From Trichoplax adhaerens (Eukaryota; Placozoa; Uniplacotomia; Trichoplacea; Trichoplacidae): DNA of 64,000 nt. Position numbers and translations under genes: made by a program. The notes below the pieces were generated by a model, which saw only the letters and a list, made by a program, of their open reading frames with translations, was not told where the DNA came from and did not search any database. The stretch is taken from the NCBI RefSeq assembly GCF_000150275.1, contig NW_002060955.1, forward strand, positions 412,886 to 476,885, read 5' to 3'. This document shows, piece by piece, positions 27,871-41,900 of the stretch (within the stretch, counting starts at the first letter, position 1; the number at the start of each line of letters is the position of its first letter).

Positions 27871-30800
27871 TTAATAGATTTTTAAGCTAGTACTACTGGA
27901 CGAATCTTTGGCTTTCTTATTCTTATTAATTGTTTTAGGTGGCTTGATAGGATCTATTATCGTTCCCATTAACGTGGAAATACGAGGTCGTGTCAATTTT
28001 TCTACCGTAGATTGAGAGTTCCAATGTCGTCCGATAGGTTTATTCATTGTATTATTCCAAGCTCTATAATTTCTACAAGAATGGGGTAACTGAGTAACTT
28101 GATGCTTTGTAAATCTTTCATCGACAGATTCATTAATGATGACATTCTTCAAGTGATCATCTTGTCGACGGGGAGGAGGAGGTACAGGCTTGGTTTTCTT
28201 TTTACGTTTTTTAATTCCAGCACCACTCCAAGCTCCCCAACCAGGTAATCTCAAATCGGTCTCCTTTGGTTTAGAAGCTTCTTTCGATAATTCCTTTTCT
28301 TTTAGAAATTCTTCAATTACATCGTCATCTTCAAAAGCTTGTTCTACATTAAGTTGATTGTTTACAATTGAATCATCACTGTCTTCACTATCATTGCCAT
28401 CATAAGTGAAATTTAATGCATTCTTGCTACGATCTTCAAGAATTAAAAATTTATTAGGATTAATGGATGCTTCTTCAGTTATGTGAAAAGATTTTTTACT
28501 CTTCTTTGAATTTGTCTCCTTAGCAGAGGTAATATTGGGCTGTGCATCCTGCTGATCAATGCTATTATTATCCACATCGTCATCTATTGCAAACTCATCT
28601 AGTTCATTTTTGGCGTCCAATTTATTCTGATCAGGATTAGTTTTTGTGATGTCGATATCGTCGTTGTCATCTGTTACACTAGAATAGTCACTATCAGATT
28701 CAATAGCACGAGGTTCAAGGGCTGGTTGTTTACTTTGTACAGTTGTATTTACATCTTTATGTGACGATTCTTGCTTAGAGCTATTTGTTGAAGCTAACCA
28801 TGGATTATATTGGTTAGGATTAATAATTTTTGTTAAATCCACATTGTTTTCATCAGGGCTATCTCGATCATTTTCATCTTCCTTGGCTGTATTTAGATCA
28901 AATTCTTTCTTCTCTGTAAGTTCACGGCTTTTCTTCAATTGTTCAGTGAGTGCTTTACGAGTCTAAATAATTCGCCAAGTATTCAAAATTTTATTCCTCG
29001 TCATTTTAAAATGAATAGTGTTTATGCATAATGTATTCAATCTGTATACACACATATGTATAGAACGCAGGTACGTATAGCAACATAGTGATTGTTAATC
29101 GAGACATTTATTGGATATACAACCTCAGGATTGTTACGGCCTTTGGCAGCTAAATATCTCGCCCACTTGGAGGTATTTCGATGCCTTAAAGAAACACGTT
29201 CCTAAAAGCATTGCACATTGTATTCAGTAAGGCAAACGTCAATGTAGTGTACTATATTATAAAGCATGGATTGAAACTTTAGCTTAAAGACTTTTATCAG
29301 GACAATGCTACTAATTGTTTACCAGGGCTCTTGCTCTTTCTTCCTTTTCTAAATCATCCTTGATTGTTTCTGGATCTTGTTTCATTAACTCCTCCATTGA
29401 CATCTTGGTAAGTTTTTTTTTTTCTGCCTTTTTCTTAATTCTATGGTACCTATATTGGAATTGATTCAAGGCATTTATTCCATTTTTCTAGAATTGAACG
29501 ATATGGAATAGATAAAGCAGCACAAGAGATATGTATTTTCGTACTTTTTACTCTTAATTTTCTTTTGTCTTTTGCATTTTTGCTCATAATGGGATTGCAA
29601 AGCTCGCATTTTTCTCAGTTCGGCCAATCGCTCTTTTGCCTTACAATAGTATAAGAAATTGACATATACTATTGGTTAAATTATGTATAGTAGAGTGTAA
29701 AGGTATTTATTAATATCGATTGGCAAAATGTTTAACCTCTTCTAAGTCCATGGTTTTTAAAGCTTCTTCCTCAGCTTCAGTCAACTCTTTGTTTCGCGAT
29801 TCAATATTTTTCTTGCTTTTATTAAGGATTGTCTCAATTTCTTGTTCCAATGGCGTACTAACCTAATGGGTTATAGTTGGATAAACTTACAGCCAGTATT
29901 CATCGAAATCCGTTTTCCGGGCTAGAAGCACTTACCTTGAATTGAACAGAATCTGTAGAAAGTGACGATTTCGTCGGTCGATAGCGATTTAGCGGAAAGG
30001 ATAAGTGTTCAGCCTTTCAACAAGTTCCAAAAATTATTCATAATGTGGGAAAAGGGCGATATTTGATTAATTTTATCACTTATGTCTATCTTTCTGCATA
30101 ATTATCAACTTGAATAATGACTGTGATATAGCAATAGTATTTCATGACTACAAGATGGAACCAAAATAAAGTAAGAATTATTACTTTGCGATTTTGTCTG
30201 ATTGTATCAGTCCATTTCGAGATATCTTTCGATGTGTCTTGATATAGAACTGTCCTTTGAAACTGTAATAAAAAATTACAATTTTTGGAGGTGAAAAGTT
30301 AAACTTGGTAACTTGTAAGGTTTTCGAAAACTCAAATAGTAAGAAAATCATACTCTTTCCAATTGGGGTTTAGGTATAGGCGGTTCAACCACGCTTTGAT
30401 CGACTTTAACTGTGTTCTATATCAAGTGTATTGTAAGATATCAGAAGATTGTCGACGGTGACAGTTTAATCTACTTTAATAGCGCTACAAACGCATTATT
30501 CCAATAATACCAATTGATCTTTAATATTTTTAAGTTTTTTGGATTTCTTAATAGAAGCCACAAGGTCTTGGAATACAATTTTTTGTCCCTTGCCTAAGTT
30601 TATTAGTGTATTATGATAAGGGTTAACGGTAGTATCCATGTGAAAAGCACGTTTACTTTTAACGTGACTGTCACTTTGTTTTGATAAATACCTGAGCCAG
30701 CTGAAATTCCGAAATCAGACACATTAGGACTTGGCTCTGTTCTGACTGGTATTTTTCTGCAGGTAAAATAGAAAAGAACACCTTTATGGTTAATCCTTAC

Positions 30801-31096
30801 CTATATAAGTAGGTCGCTGCGAATATGCTCTATATACGCGTAAATTCAAGGTTGGAATGGTTAGAGTATCACTTTCAAACTAGTATATAATTTTTCATGG
30901 TACTAAAGCTCAACAATTATGCAATTTTATACTCCAATTTAACAAAGTCTAGAATACCACATAATCATTCATAGAAGCAAAGGGGTTATAACAAGTTTGT
31001 ATTATACCTTTTTTTCTTTTCATTTCCCATAGCAGTTATTTCAGCTAATAATTTGTCATGGTTTTCATCTATTTCATGGTTTTCATCTTCACTTGA
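27871..31096 (-). CDS. UTP14: UTP14, U3 snoRNP / small-subunit processome component (5' end not found)
   Basis: UTP14 is a nucleolar protein of the SSU processome needed for 18S rRNA maturation and activates the DEAH helicase DHR1/DHX37. Exons: 31008-31096, 30692-30756, 30511-30593, 30354-30416, 30185-30262, 29936-30013, 29737-29862, 29545-29639, 29323-29449, 29124-29201 and 27871-28962, all phase-continuous. Recognisable blocks in order: HDKLLAEITAMG, the Ser/Lys stretch VASIKKSKKLKNIKDQL, RQNRKAEHLSFPL, TPLEQEIETIL, LRKMRALQSHYEQK joined to IKSKKYHRIKKK, and RVSLRHRNTSKWAR. The long last exon carries an acidic, disordered section, the conserved LPGWGAWSGAGIKKR and the C-terminal PIGRHWNSQ...VEKLTRP...IIDPIKPP. 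The upstream exon with the start codon was not identified; the first seen exon starts SSEDENHE. Confidence 0.93.
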
Positions 31097-31869
31097 CTGT
31101 AACATTAGAATTTTGAAATATTCACAGTTAGTATCATCAAAACGATTCCAAATACTGTATACAATATATTCTACATCAGTCAGTATTGGATAAACTATGA
31201 AGGGTCTATTTGCAGAGAGATCTCAAGGGGGAGAGTTGATATTTTACAATCATTACCGACTGGAAGCCTAGTTTACTCGATCAGATTAGCATTACTGCAT
31301 TAGATAGGATATTAATGAGTGGTTAATAAAAATTACGATGGATAACTATCTTTATCTGTGCGTATATTTTATGGTTTGATAGAAACTTTTTCTTGTACGT
31401 GTAGGTGAGTAAAACTTTATCCTTGAGATTATGATGCCTAGTAGATATTTCCTGTCCAATTCTATTCAATATTGAATATCTTATTGTCGATTTTTACTCT
31501 TTCCTTGGAAATATCACGAGCTAATGTAGATCTATTACCGTAACAATATTTACTTGTTGAACTTTTGCATGAAACATTCTGTAACGGTGCAATAACAGTG
31601 TAGGCTTGCATTAGGGGTTGTAAGCCTATTGATTAAAGAGTTTATTGGATTCATTGTAGGTAATTCAATGCTAGTTTCTTGTCCAATTTTAAGTATCATG
31701 TAATGTAACGATGCAAGATTGCATTCCTAGCTTAATTTATTGATGTAATCATTTCATTCTATTTGGAGTGGTCATAACTGGTCCAGTCTTTGCTTTGAAT
31801 TGTTCACTAGGGAAGGCTGTTTTATAGCAATGGACATTGATTCCAAAATGATGACTGACAGAAAGTTGC

Positions 31870-32355
31870 AAGCGATCGTACAGTCTGCATTTTGAAGGTA
31901 TATTGTAAGGTATGTGTACTTTTACTAGGCTAATACTGGTCGATTCCGAGCCAATAGGAGTATGTGCATTGTGCAATCGTACAGTCTGCATTTTGAAGGT
32001 ACGTTGTAAGGTATGCACACTTTTATTGGGCTAATTCTGGTCGATTCCGAGCCAATAGGAGTATATGCAATCGTACAGTTTGCATTTTGAAGGTACATTG
32101 TAAAGTATGAGCACTTTTATTGGGCTAATACCGGTCGATTCCGAGCCAATAGGAGTATGTGTAATCATACAGTCTGCATTTTGAAGGTACGTTGTAAGGT
32201 ATGTACATTTTTATTGGGCTAATACTGGTCGATACCGGGCCAATAGGAGTATATGCAATCGTACAGTCTGCATTTTGAAGGTACATTGTAAGGTATGTGC
32301 ACTTTTACTAGGCTAATACTGGTCGATTCCGAGCCAATAGGAGCATGTGCAATTA
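31870..32355. repeat. Tandem repeat, 5 copies of a ~94 bp unit
   Basis: Copies start near 31875, 31974, 32068, 32162 and 32256 with a variant of GCAATCGTACAGTCTGCATT. Each continues GAAGGTAC(A/G)TTGTAAGGTAT and ends GGTCGATTCCGAGCCAATAG. Copies differ by a few substitutions. Confidence 0.9.
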
Positions 32356-34329
32356 GTACCAAAGAGCAAGAGACCGAAATTACTCTATGCCGCGGTGTTC
32401 ATGTGGTTAGCTTGAGCAACTGACTACTGTAGTCATGACTAATTCAGCTACTTGCAGCATGTATACTGTACTACTAGTAAAGCATGAGGTATAAATTTGG
32501 ACATTGAAATTTGTCTACAGTTGCAATATGCTTTTACTGTAGCCTATGCTATTAATACTTTGGACATAGGATACAGCAAGTGCTCGTAGGTTGTGTGATA
32601 ATCAAATCGACAGTACAGCACTCTACAATTTTATATCCATTTGGATTTTGGAAGCTATCAAGAAACTCGCATAATCGATTGGCCCTTTGCAATTTATCAT
32701 TGATTGGGCGATCATCTAGTGCAACATTATTACAGGCATGAATTAGCACAAGCGACAATAACGTAGTCTTGGTAGGTCAATAATATCAACTCGAATGAAT
32801 AGGAGTTCAAATTGTTCATCATTGCTGTCCTTTGGGCCACGAATGGGAGATGACTAACATCAATTACTACCTTCATTAAGGTTCTTACCGAGTCCTCGTT
32901 TATTCCCTGCCTGGATTCATTGACTTCAAGGCGAAATCGGACTTTCTTACTCTTGATAGGCATTGTAAAATGTCAATTTAGCCACTATTTGCTTTGAATG
33001 TCGTAGATTGTAACCGAGTACTTTCCTTTGGTTGCTTGTATAAGCGTTAGAAATGGATTAACAAGACAGATATTTGTGGATGGCGGCCATAGCAAGAGGG
33101 TCTGCGGTCGCGGTACTCGTGGAGAAGCTGTGACAGACAGCGCGACACCTGTAGACGAGCGCACAGACGCATAGACATACGGACGAAATGCTAGTTTGTT
33201 TCTTCAATTGATTCAATTTGGTTGACTTACTCACTCTATTATGTCTTATACATGAATCAAGATTCGTAGTAGAGTAGAGCAATGTCGAGTTGAAATGATC
33301 CCCTAAGGCAAGAGGCCATTTTGCTAGTTTGCATAGCAGTTTGCTCATTTCCTTGCGGTATTTGAAGAGTAGTTTGCGTAGTTTCCCATGTATTTACGAT
33401 AGAAAAACGCTGACTTATGACGATGCAATGGTAGTAGTATTGTACACTAAGGCTAGAGTGGGTTTGAAGATTAAAAGACAGTATATAGAAATCAATCTAT
33501 CGTGCAATTGTTTTCCTAGCCATGATTGGCTTGCAGTTGGATCAAAGACTAACCCATGGCGTAGAAATGAATAGTAATCTTTTACGAAAAGGGTAGTGGT
33601 ACATGCTAGATGGACAGTACAACACTGCAGACAGTCGGTTTCATGGCAGGTCTCAGCTACTCGTCATGAATATTTTTGCCATTCATGAATGAACAGTCGA
33701 TTTATTAATTCGATTGAAGAGTAGAGTTAGAGATGGCATTGCCGATGGATAGTATGGTATTGTGCTATACGGATGGAAGGACAGCAGTTTTGGCAGGGAA
33801 GTTGGAGGCACGATTGTCGGGAGAAAAATGGAGAGTGTTACTATAACGCTTTGAGTGGATACAATAAGTGGATACAGTTACTCTTTTTATCGAAGCATCA
33901 TGCGGGATATGGAATTGGAAGTTGTTAAAGCGGCGCGTTGATGTTGGCTGCTCAACCAATGGATTGATTGTTTCAATCATGAATTGAATGATGGAAAGTA
34001 GCGACCGACTAGAGTACAGTACAGCAGAATATCCTGCTTGTTGATTTCAACTTTGTTGTTGAAATTGATGATGGCTAGTCGGACCGAGAAGATGTTACTC
34101 GATGTTGAGTTTCATCTGTATTGAAAATAGACACAACCAAGGTATTTTGAAGCGTCTTGCAACAGGAGAAGACTGTTTAGCAATAGCAAAAATAGTCTTT
34201 GCAATGATGCAGCAATGATTTTTGGACAGTGTTGACATGGACTCGTCCTGTCGGTAGCATGGAATGGGTTCTACCTGTAGTAGAAGTTGCGTAGTCATGG
34301 CAGTTTCAGCAATACTGTAGGTAGTAAAG

Positions 34330-35490
34330 TACAGTACAGTAGAATTGCAAGATGGCGGAGACTAGTGTACTGTACACTGTACACTGTACGGTACTGTACT
34401 GTACTGTACTGTACATTGTACAATACAAGGCAGCAGAGTCGCATACTGCATACTGTACTGAGAAGCGCTGAGTCTACAGACTGACAATTGGATGGGACAG
34501 GACGTTAGTGCTCCCTCAATGTACAGTACTGTATAATACAGTAGTGTGTATCAAAGTACTGTATTTTGTCACTTTGAAAAGCATCAACCAGTGCTCTTAA
34601 CCAGCAAATACTGATTATCAACCTAATATAGCAATCTATCATAGCTTTACTGTATTTTTAAAGAAAAATATTGCCCGAAAGTGACAAAATGTTATGGTAC
34701 TCACTGTATGAGGCAGTAGAGTCGTGTTACTGAGATGCGCTGAGTCTACAGACTGACAATCGGATGGGACAGTGCAGTACTGCTCCCTCCATGTACTGTA
34801 CTGTACTCACTATAATATAATATGAGGCAGCACTGCAGCAGAGTCGTGTACTGAGATGCGCTGAGTCTACAGACTGACAATCGGACGGGACAGTACAGTA
34901 CTGCTCTCTCAATGTACTGTACTGTACTGTACTGTACACTGTACAGTACAGTATGAGGCAGCAGAGTCGTGGACTGAGATGCGCCGAGTCTACAGACTGA
35001 CAATCGGATGGGACAGTACAGTACTGCTCCCTCATTGTACTGTACTGTACAGTACACTGTACAGTATGAGGCAGCAGAGTCGTGGACTGAGATGCGCTGA
35101 GTCTACAGACTGACAATGGGATGGGACAGTACAGTACTGCTCCCTCATTGTACTGTACTGTACACTGTACAGTATGAGGCAGCAGAGTCGTGTCGTGGAC
35201 TGAGATGCGCTGAGTCTACAGACTGACAATCGGATGGGACAGTACAGTACTGCTCCCTCATTGTACTTTACTGTACACTGTACAGTATGAGGCAGCAGAG
35301 TCGTGGACTGAGATGCGCCGAGTCTACAGACTGACAATCGGATGGGACAGTACAGTGCTGCTCCCTCATTGTACTGTACTGTACAGTACAGTACAAGGCA
35401 GCAGAGTGGTGTACAGTACAGTACTGTACTGAGAAGCTGACGCCGCTGGGTCTACAGACTGACAACCGGACAAGACGGTAGAGTACGTGC
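34330..35490. repeat. Palindrome-rich tandem array, 8 copies of a ~111-127 bp unit
   Basis: The anchor GTCTACAGACTGACAA recurs near 34472, 34743, 34863, 34989, 35101, 35212, 35323 and 35451. Each unit contains a variable run of TACTGTAC / GTACAGTA words that can pair with itself, flanked by CTGCTCCCTCA and GAGGCAGCAGAGTCG. Unit length varies mainly through the number of ACTGT steps. The 34472-34743 spacing contains unrelated inserted sequence. The array ends about 410 bp before the STIM start codon. Chance frames on the minus strand repeat the same peptide each unit. Confidence 0.9.
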
Positions 35491-35900
35491 ACTCAAGTGT
35501 ATCGTTTTTGAACTCTGACTTGACTCGATTACATTGTATTCAGATTGATTATCTATTCCTGGACAATCATTAATTATTGTTCTGATTTACACGATACAGG
35601 CCGAAATAATTGGAAAAGAGAGGCAGGCGAGCAAGAGCCAAGAGGGCAAAAAAAAAATAAAAATTTGATTGATCGTCGTTTAATTCAACATTGATTATTG
35701 GAGAGAAGGGGAAAAATACAGCTACTACGGCAATCACTTTAACGATCGTCAATTAGACTTGAAAGTGGTGGACACATTGGATCACTCGATCCAAGCAAGA
35801 ATCGTATGACATTGGTGGTGTCGATGCAAGGACATTGGGCATCCGTTGAAAAGTGTTCTTCTTCATTACTCCAAGTCCAATAGAGAGAGGGGGAAAAAAA

Positions 35901-38900
35901 ATGGCCAACCACTTGTCTTTCCTTTGCTTTCTTCTAGCCATCGTCTTGATGATGGCTAGTATCGTCGATTGTAACGATGGGCAAATCAAGAAGAAGAAAG
36001 CGACAGGTAAATAGCATAAATTGATTTGCCATTCTTGTTGCCCATCCAAATACACCACATAGTCACATACACATACAAAACTCTCATCATCAACAAGGAG
36101 GATTGTTTACTCAATGCCGAACATTCATATCGGTCGACCGATCTAGGCAATCCTCTCCTCATCCATTGCATGTTGTCGTCTTTACCTCCATTTGCATTGC
36201 TTTATCTTCACTCTACAAGACATACAATTCTAGCGTTAGCGATGGTCCTATCCGAGAGAGACAGGACTTGGCCAATCAATCAATCGGTCTCTCGTCCACT
36301 TTCGAAGGGCTACACCATCCTAATGCAATCCATTCGTAGCCGCGTAAATCGCTTGCAATTCAATAACTGCAAACAAGCAATGAAATCATATTTCTTCTCT
36401 CCACCTCTCCTACAGTATCCATCGTTGTTGCTCATGTTGTCTTGATTGAATATTTAGCGAACATCAATGGCTATCATTTCCACGAGATGCCTTTTGCAAT
36501 GGCTTTCTGTCATTTTACATTGTGTGTGTAGAAAATGGTTTCATTTCTTTTCCCATTTTTTTCCCCCCTAGATCAAGCCAAAGATGTCAAAGATCGAGGC
36601 ACATTTGAGGCCATTGTCGCCATTCATGCCCATTTAGATGATGATCGTAGTGGTAATGTCGATATTAACGAAACACAAGAGGTAAGCAATCTTTCTTTCC
36701 CTTTCTATCATGACAGTCATCATGTTGACGCTAGCCTCCCATGATATTAGTAGTCAATACGTCAATCAATACACCCATTTTGACCTTGATGATGGAGTAA
36801 TAATAGGGCAGAATCTTGGCTATAATATCGTATTTCTATTCCATGCCAAGCCATTGCAAATAATAATTTGTTCAATCTGCTTAGCCAATCGATTTTAACA
36901 CCACCTTATTTCCACTCGTCCAAATCATCATCATTGTTGCTCAAATCGAATGCAACCGCCATTTGCTCGTTTTGACACAATACACTAGTTTGCTAATTCT
37001 ATTTTAATCAAAATCAATGTTAGCGTAATTAAATTCTAAAAATCAATTGCTCGCTCACAACCTCTCGTTAACGAGGTGTATTTTCTATTATAAACTCAAT
37101 TTGCATCCGTCTAACCAACATTACAAATGATGATTAAAAATACAACATCATGGTTATCATCACTTGACCGATAATCATCATCATTATCCAGTATGTGTAT
37201 TGGGCACAATTTCTGCTCTTGTTAATTTTCCTCTTGGTCATCTATATCATCCAATAGTTTCTACGCCAAGAATTACACTTGCAAAATGACCATGATCGAG
37301 AAGAAACATTGCATGCCAATGATAAATTTATCTCGGTTGAAGATTTATGGAATTCTTGGACTAAAAATGAAGGTAAGATTCAATGAACGACGGTACAACA
37401 ATTTACAATGCATTAATTGTCATGCAAGCTTTCATGTCGATCCTATCCATCCTTTGGAATATGATTATGACTAGTTGTTTAATCCAACCAGTGGATACTA
37501 TCCTATTTTCCAGTGATCGTTTGGCGATTATTGATCTTGTTAATACGATAGAGGGTATCATTTCTACTGCTAGTGATTGATTCATTCTTGAAAATCATTG
37601 CTAGCATCGTTTCTATCCATTATTCTTGATCGTACATTAATCATCAAATGATCTACGATTAACTAGAATACAGCTTGAACAAGACGAGTCTACAGTAAGT
37701 GATGATTGTCGTTTCATTCAAAACAATATCCAATACGTTTATCGTAGTTCTTTCCCCTATCCCCCCTCACCTAATTTATCAAGCAAGCATCCATCCTTCC
37801 ACTTGAACTGCCTATTGCTAATAGCAATAAGATTGATTATGAGATTGTTCAGGCTAATCCGTTTGATCATTTTGATTTTACAAAGCTCGTCAAAACGACT
37901 TTTGTCGTTACTACGAGTTCAATCTTAACTTGAACTTTTTTGATTTTCTTTTTTCTTTATTTTTGCTCCATACCGCAAGTAGAAGCGTAGAATGTCCATG
38001 ATTACAATTGAACATTATTTGAAAGCAATTGATGCTAGTCCTTGTTCATAATCATTTCGGCACCTATGGATATTACTGTATATTTATTGGACAATAGTAA
38101 CGACAACAACAACGATTACAAAGTGGCAACTTGGATAGTAGTTAGTGTAGTGTCTGTGATTGAATTCCTGCACTAGGCGGCTAGGCCATGTTGATGCATG
38201 AATAAATTTGGACCATACCATTTCAATTCTTATTTTGCCTGCCAAGAGTGTTTGTTGTAAAGCATCGGTAGAATGATAACAATTATCCTTTCTCTTGAAG
38301 AGTGGGGCAAATGATGGCCTAGTTTCGATACAGTTTCCATTGGATGGATGAGTTCATAATGGGATTACTGTGATTTGCTGCTGATGGTGAAATTTCCAAA
38401 ATATTAGATGGATTCCCTTGCAACCTTCCATTACCCTCCGAAGAGGGGGAAAAAAAAAAACATTTCTCTTGATCAAACCTTTCCAAGTCATGATGAAATG
38501 TTGTCAAAGATGCTATTGATAACAATTCTAAATAGTTATCACGAATACTGAATTACTTTGATAATGTACCCCGAACGAGTTGATGATGTCCATCAAGTAC
38601 GGGATATCCTTGACGATAATCATGTTGTATCTCAACACCAGCCCATTTTGCGGCTTTTCTCTCATCTTTTCAATGGCTGTCCAGATTAACCCTAATTTTC
38701 TACAGTATACCCCCGACATCATCATTGGACTAATCCATAGCGTCCACATGTTATAAATGGAATTGAATTGCCCTTGTATTGCAAAAAAACAGAGATGCCA
38801 ACTTAGGCTATTGATTACTTTTAATGTTCAATCCAATTGATCATCATGCAATATCATAACATGCACCCAACTGCTTTCTTTTCCTCTTGACTACCCTTCC

Positions 38901-41900
38901 AGTGTCAATAAAATCTCTCATTAGTTTTGTTCCATGGCATTTATTTCCTGTTGATTATTTTTGCTCTTGATCGATATTTTACAAAGTGGCAGACATAAAC
39001 CTTTTCGCTTAAAAAATTCCCAATGTGTGGACAAGGTTACAACGTTAATAGCAATGTATAGTATATATATTTATACTGTATATTAAAAAAAAAAGGAAAA
39101 AAAGAACATGAACCCGATAGCTTTTCACATTAGACCTTATTGATACAATGCAATGGTTTTTATTTTTATTTTCATTGACTTGAATTACAATATTGTATTT
39201 TGTTTTATCTTTTTTACTCGCATCCTTTTGCAATGTTGGAAGAAAGAGTCGGTTTGAAGGACAAAGTTAAACAGGAAATTGAACATGTCAATAACCAACT
39301 GTGCTCAAGAATTTCATTTGTGTTAAATCACCTTATGACAAACAGGACGATAACAAAAGTACTTTGTCTTCCAACTCTCTACATTATCCACAGTTAAAAC
39401 AGTAGCAGGGGGGATGATGGAGATCAAATTGTCTCTGTCGACCTACAGTACGTCTATGTGTCTTCAAGCTAATTTACAACAGCAGATTAACCTCTTTAAA
39501 TTTGTCCATTCATAAATGGACGACAAATTGCCAGGTTAACTACAGTACTTTCATGTCCGATTGGAGAGAGAGAAGAAGTGATTTTTTGAATCTTCCATTA
39601 GTAGAGAGATAATATTGAATCTCCGATTGGAGATGCCAGAGATGAGAAAGTTTTCATCTCCCGTTAACAGATACACAAGATGATGTTGAATTTCCGATTG
39701 GAGGTAGTAGATAGATCAAAAGAGATAATTGTATCTCGAATCGGAAAATGATGATAATATTGCACCTGATTGGAAATGGAAGAGATCATTCTGAACGTAC
39801 AGTACTATATCAATTCAACAAAAATGCCATAGCAAGCTTGATGGATATCTTGCTCTACTTAATTGTAAACTAGATGGAGTTTACTGGCCTGAAAAACAGA
39901 AAACCAACTCATGGTGTTTTTACATAAGGGGAGAATGAATATGAAGAGTATCTCCAGTTTACATTGCACCAACACATTTGTAGTGGGTAATATAAAACTC
40001 AATCTTCTCTTATTCGTCTTCATTTTCTCTTCTTCTTATGTTTACAATAATCATCACCTTGTCCAACATTGCTTTTGCTATCTTATGGAGATTACAGATG
40101 ATGATGTGAGAATTGTTTATCCTTAAAGCGATAAATATGCAAGAGATAATCGCCATCTTTACTCATCCATTCTATTCTATCGATGATGTCCAATAAAATT
40201 GGACATCATCAACTTGACTATCAAGTTGTCAAGGAAAGAATGAGGCTAACTATTCTAATGACCAAAAATTCAATAATGAAAAGGGTACCCTAAACCCTAA
40301 TTTGATCAGGATTATGGACAGACTGTGACACTGCAGTATTCATCAACGACTTACAGTCAATTAATGAATGATGATAATTATTTTATCAAAATAACAACTC
40401 GACACGCACATACTTGTACATGGCTAGAAAAGATAGATGCCTTCCTTCCCTGGCTACAGTATCAAGTGCAAAATAATGTCCTACAAAAATGTCGACGATT
40501 CCTTCACTAAACTTAATATTCGTAATGACTTTAATTGCAATTGCTTTTGAATAAAGCGCTCCATTTCGCTAGTCCTAAGCGATGGCGTTCGATGCTTGAA
40601 AAAGGTTCAACTACTTTGATATTTTCCTCTCTAGTTGCAAACTTATTTTAGAATCCTTAGCTATGGCGTTTGATCCTTGAAACAAGGATTACGCTTTCGT
40701 AGTCCCTGCTTGAAAGAGGTTCATCGACTTTGATATTTTCCTCCCTAGTTGCAAAGTTATTTTAGAATCCTTAGCTATGGCGTTTGATCCTTGAAACACG
40801 GATTACTCTTTCGTAGTCTCTGCTTGAAAGAGGTTCATCGACTTTGATATTTTCCTCCCTAGTTGCAAAGTTATTTTAGAATCCTTAGCGATGGCGTTTG
40901 ATCATTGCAACAAGGATTACGCTTTCGTAGTCCCTGCTTGAAAGAGGTTCATCGACTTTGATATTTTCCTCCCTAGTTGCAATCTTATTTTAGAACCCTT
41001 AGCGATGGCGTTTGATCCTTGAAACATGGACTACTCTTTCGTAGTCCCTGCTTGAAAGAGGCTCTACTACTTTCCTATTTTTCCACCCTAGTTCTATCCT
41101 TACTGACGATATTGATTGCATTGCAACTTGAATTGGGTGGGTTTAAAATGATCAAAGACTTTATGATCTCTACAACACGTTTACTTTTGAAGGATCCTAC
41201 TTGGTTAGCCTCCTTTTGCATAGCAAGTCCATACGATATTGGATGACATTGCATCAACATCATCATCATGTTATGCTTGAAGATAGGATTCAATGACAAA
41301 CGATTAGCCTTTCGATGAATAATTAGACCTATGTTGAATGCTTCTGATTCTTAAGTATGTAAGAATATTGACCATTAAAAGGTTCGATAACCTACTTAGT
41401 GGAAAACATTCCAGATGTCATGGCTATGAATGTGCAATGGAATTAGTCATCATTGTACAACATCATGATGGTGAAGGTCTTCAGGAAACTATGGACATTT
41501 AATAAATCATATCTAACTTAACCAGATACAATATGATCCGCTGTCATTAAGAGAAACTACGCGTATCTAATTTACATTCGTGATTTGTATTGACCATAGC
41601 GTAAAATCTTCAAATCATGAACTCGATTACTATGAATTCTAGATATTAGTAACTCCATGAAGAGATCAAGTAGTTGTGGCGACTATGGAGAGGGGAAAAA
41701 CAGGCAAACTTGTCATATCGTCCAATGTCAATATTTTATTGTACTCGTTTCTAAAAAGAATTGATCTTTCAAGAAAGAGTCAATATTGGAGTCTATAAAT
41801 TACACTCTTTCCAGGCAACCGAAATTCAGGTGCAGAATATCATCTCCCATTTTAATCAAGTATACCTGCCCTATGTTCAATAATTAATCAAATACAAGGT

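Larger units (their letters stand above)
31097..35900. other. Intergenic region between UTP14 and STIM (divergent promoters)
   Basis: UTP14 (minus) and STIM (plus) diverge from this region. It should contain both promoters and the missing UTP14 5' exon. It holds two tandem arrays, listed separately. Several minus-strand frames between 34.7 and 35.5 kb are produced by the repeat itself: the same residues recur each unit. They are not genes. The frame at 33058-33348 has no supporting feature. Confidence 0.6.

Noticed and set aside
34727-35492. Several overlapping minus-strand frames of 74-129 aa
   Set aside because: They read the tandem repeat in different phases, and the same peptide recurs every unit. 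No motif or splice context supports them.
36026-36445. 139-codon plus-strand frame after STIM exon 1
   Set aside because: It lies in STIM intron 1, overlaps other open frames and has no domain. The secure exon 2 follows at 36572.
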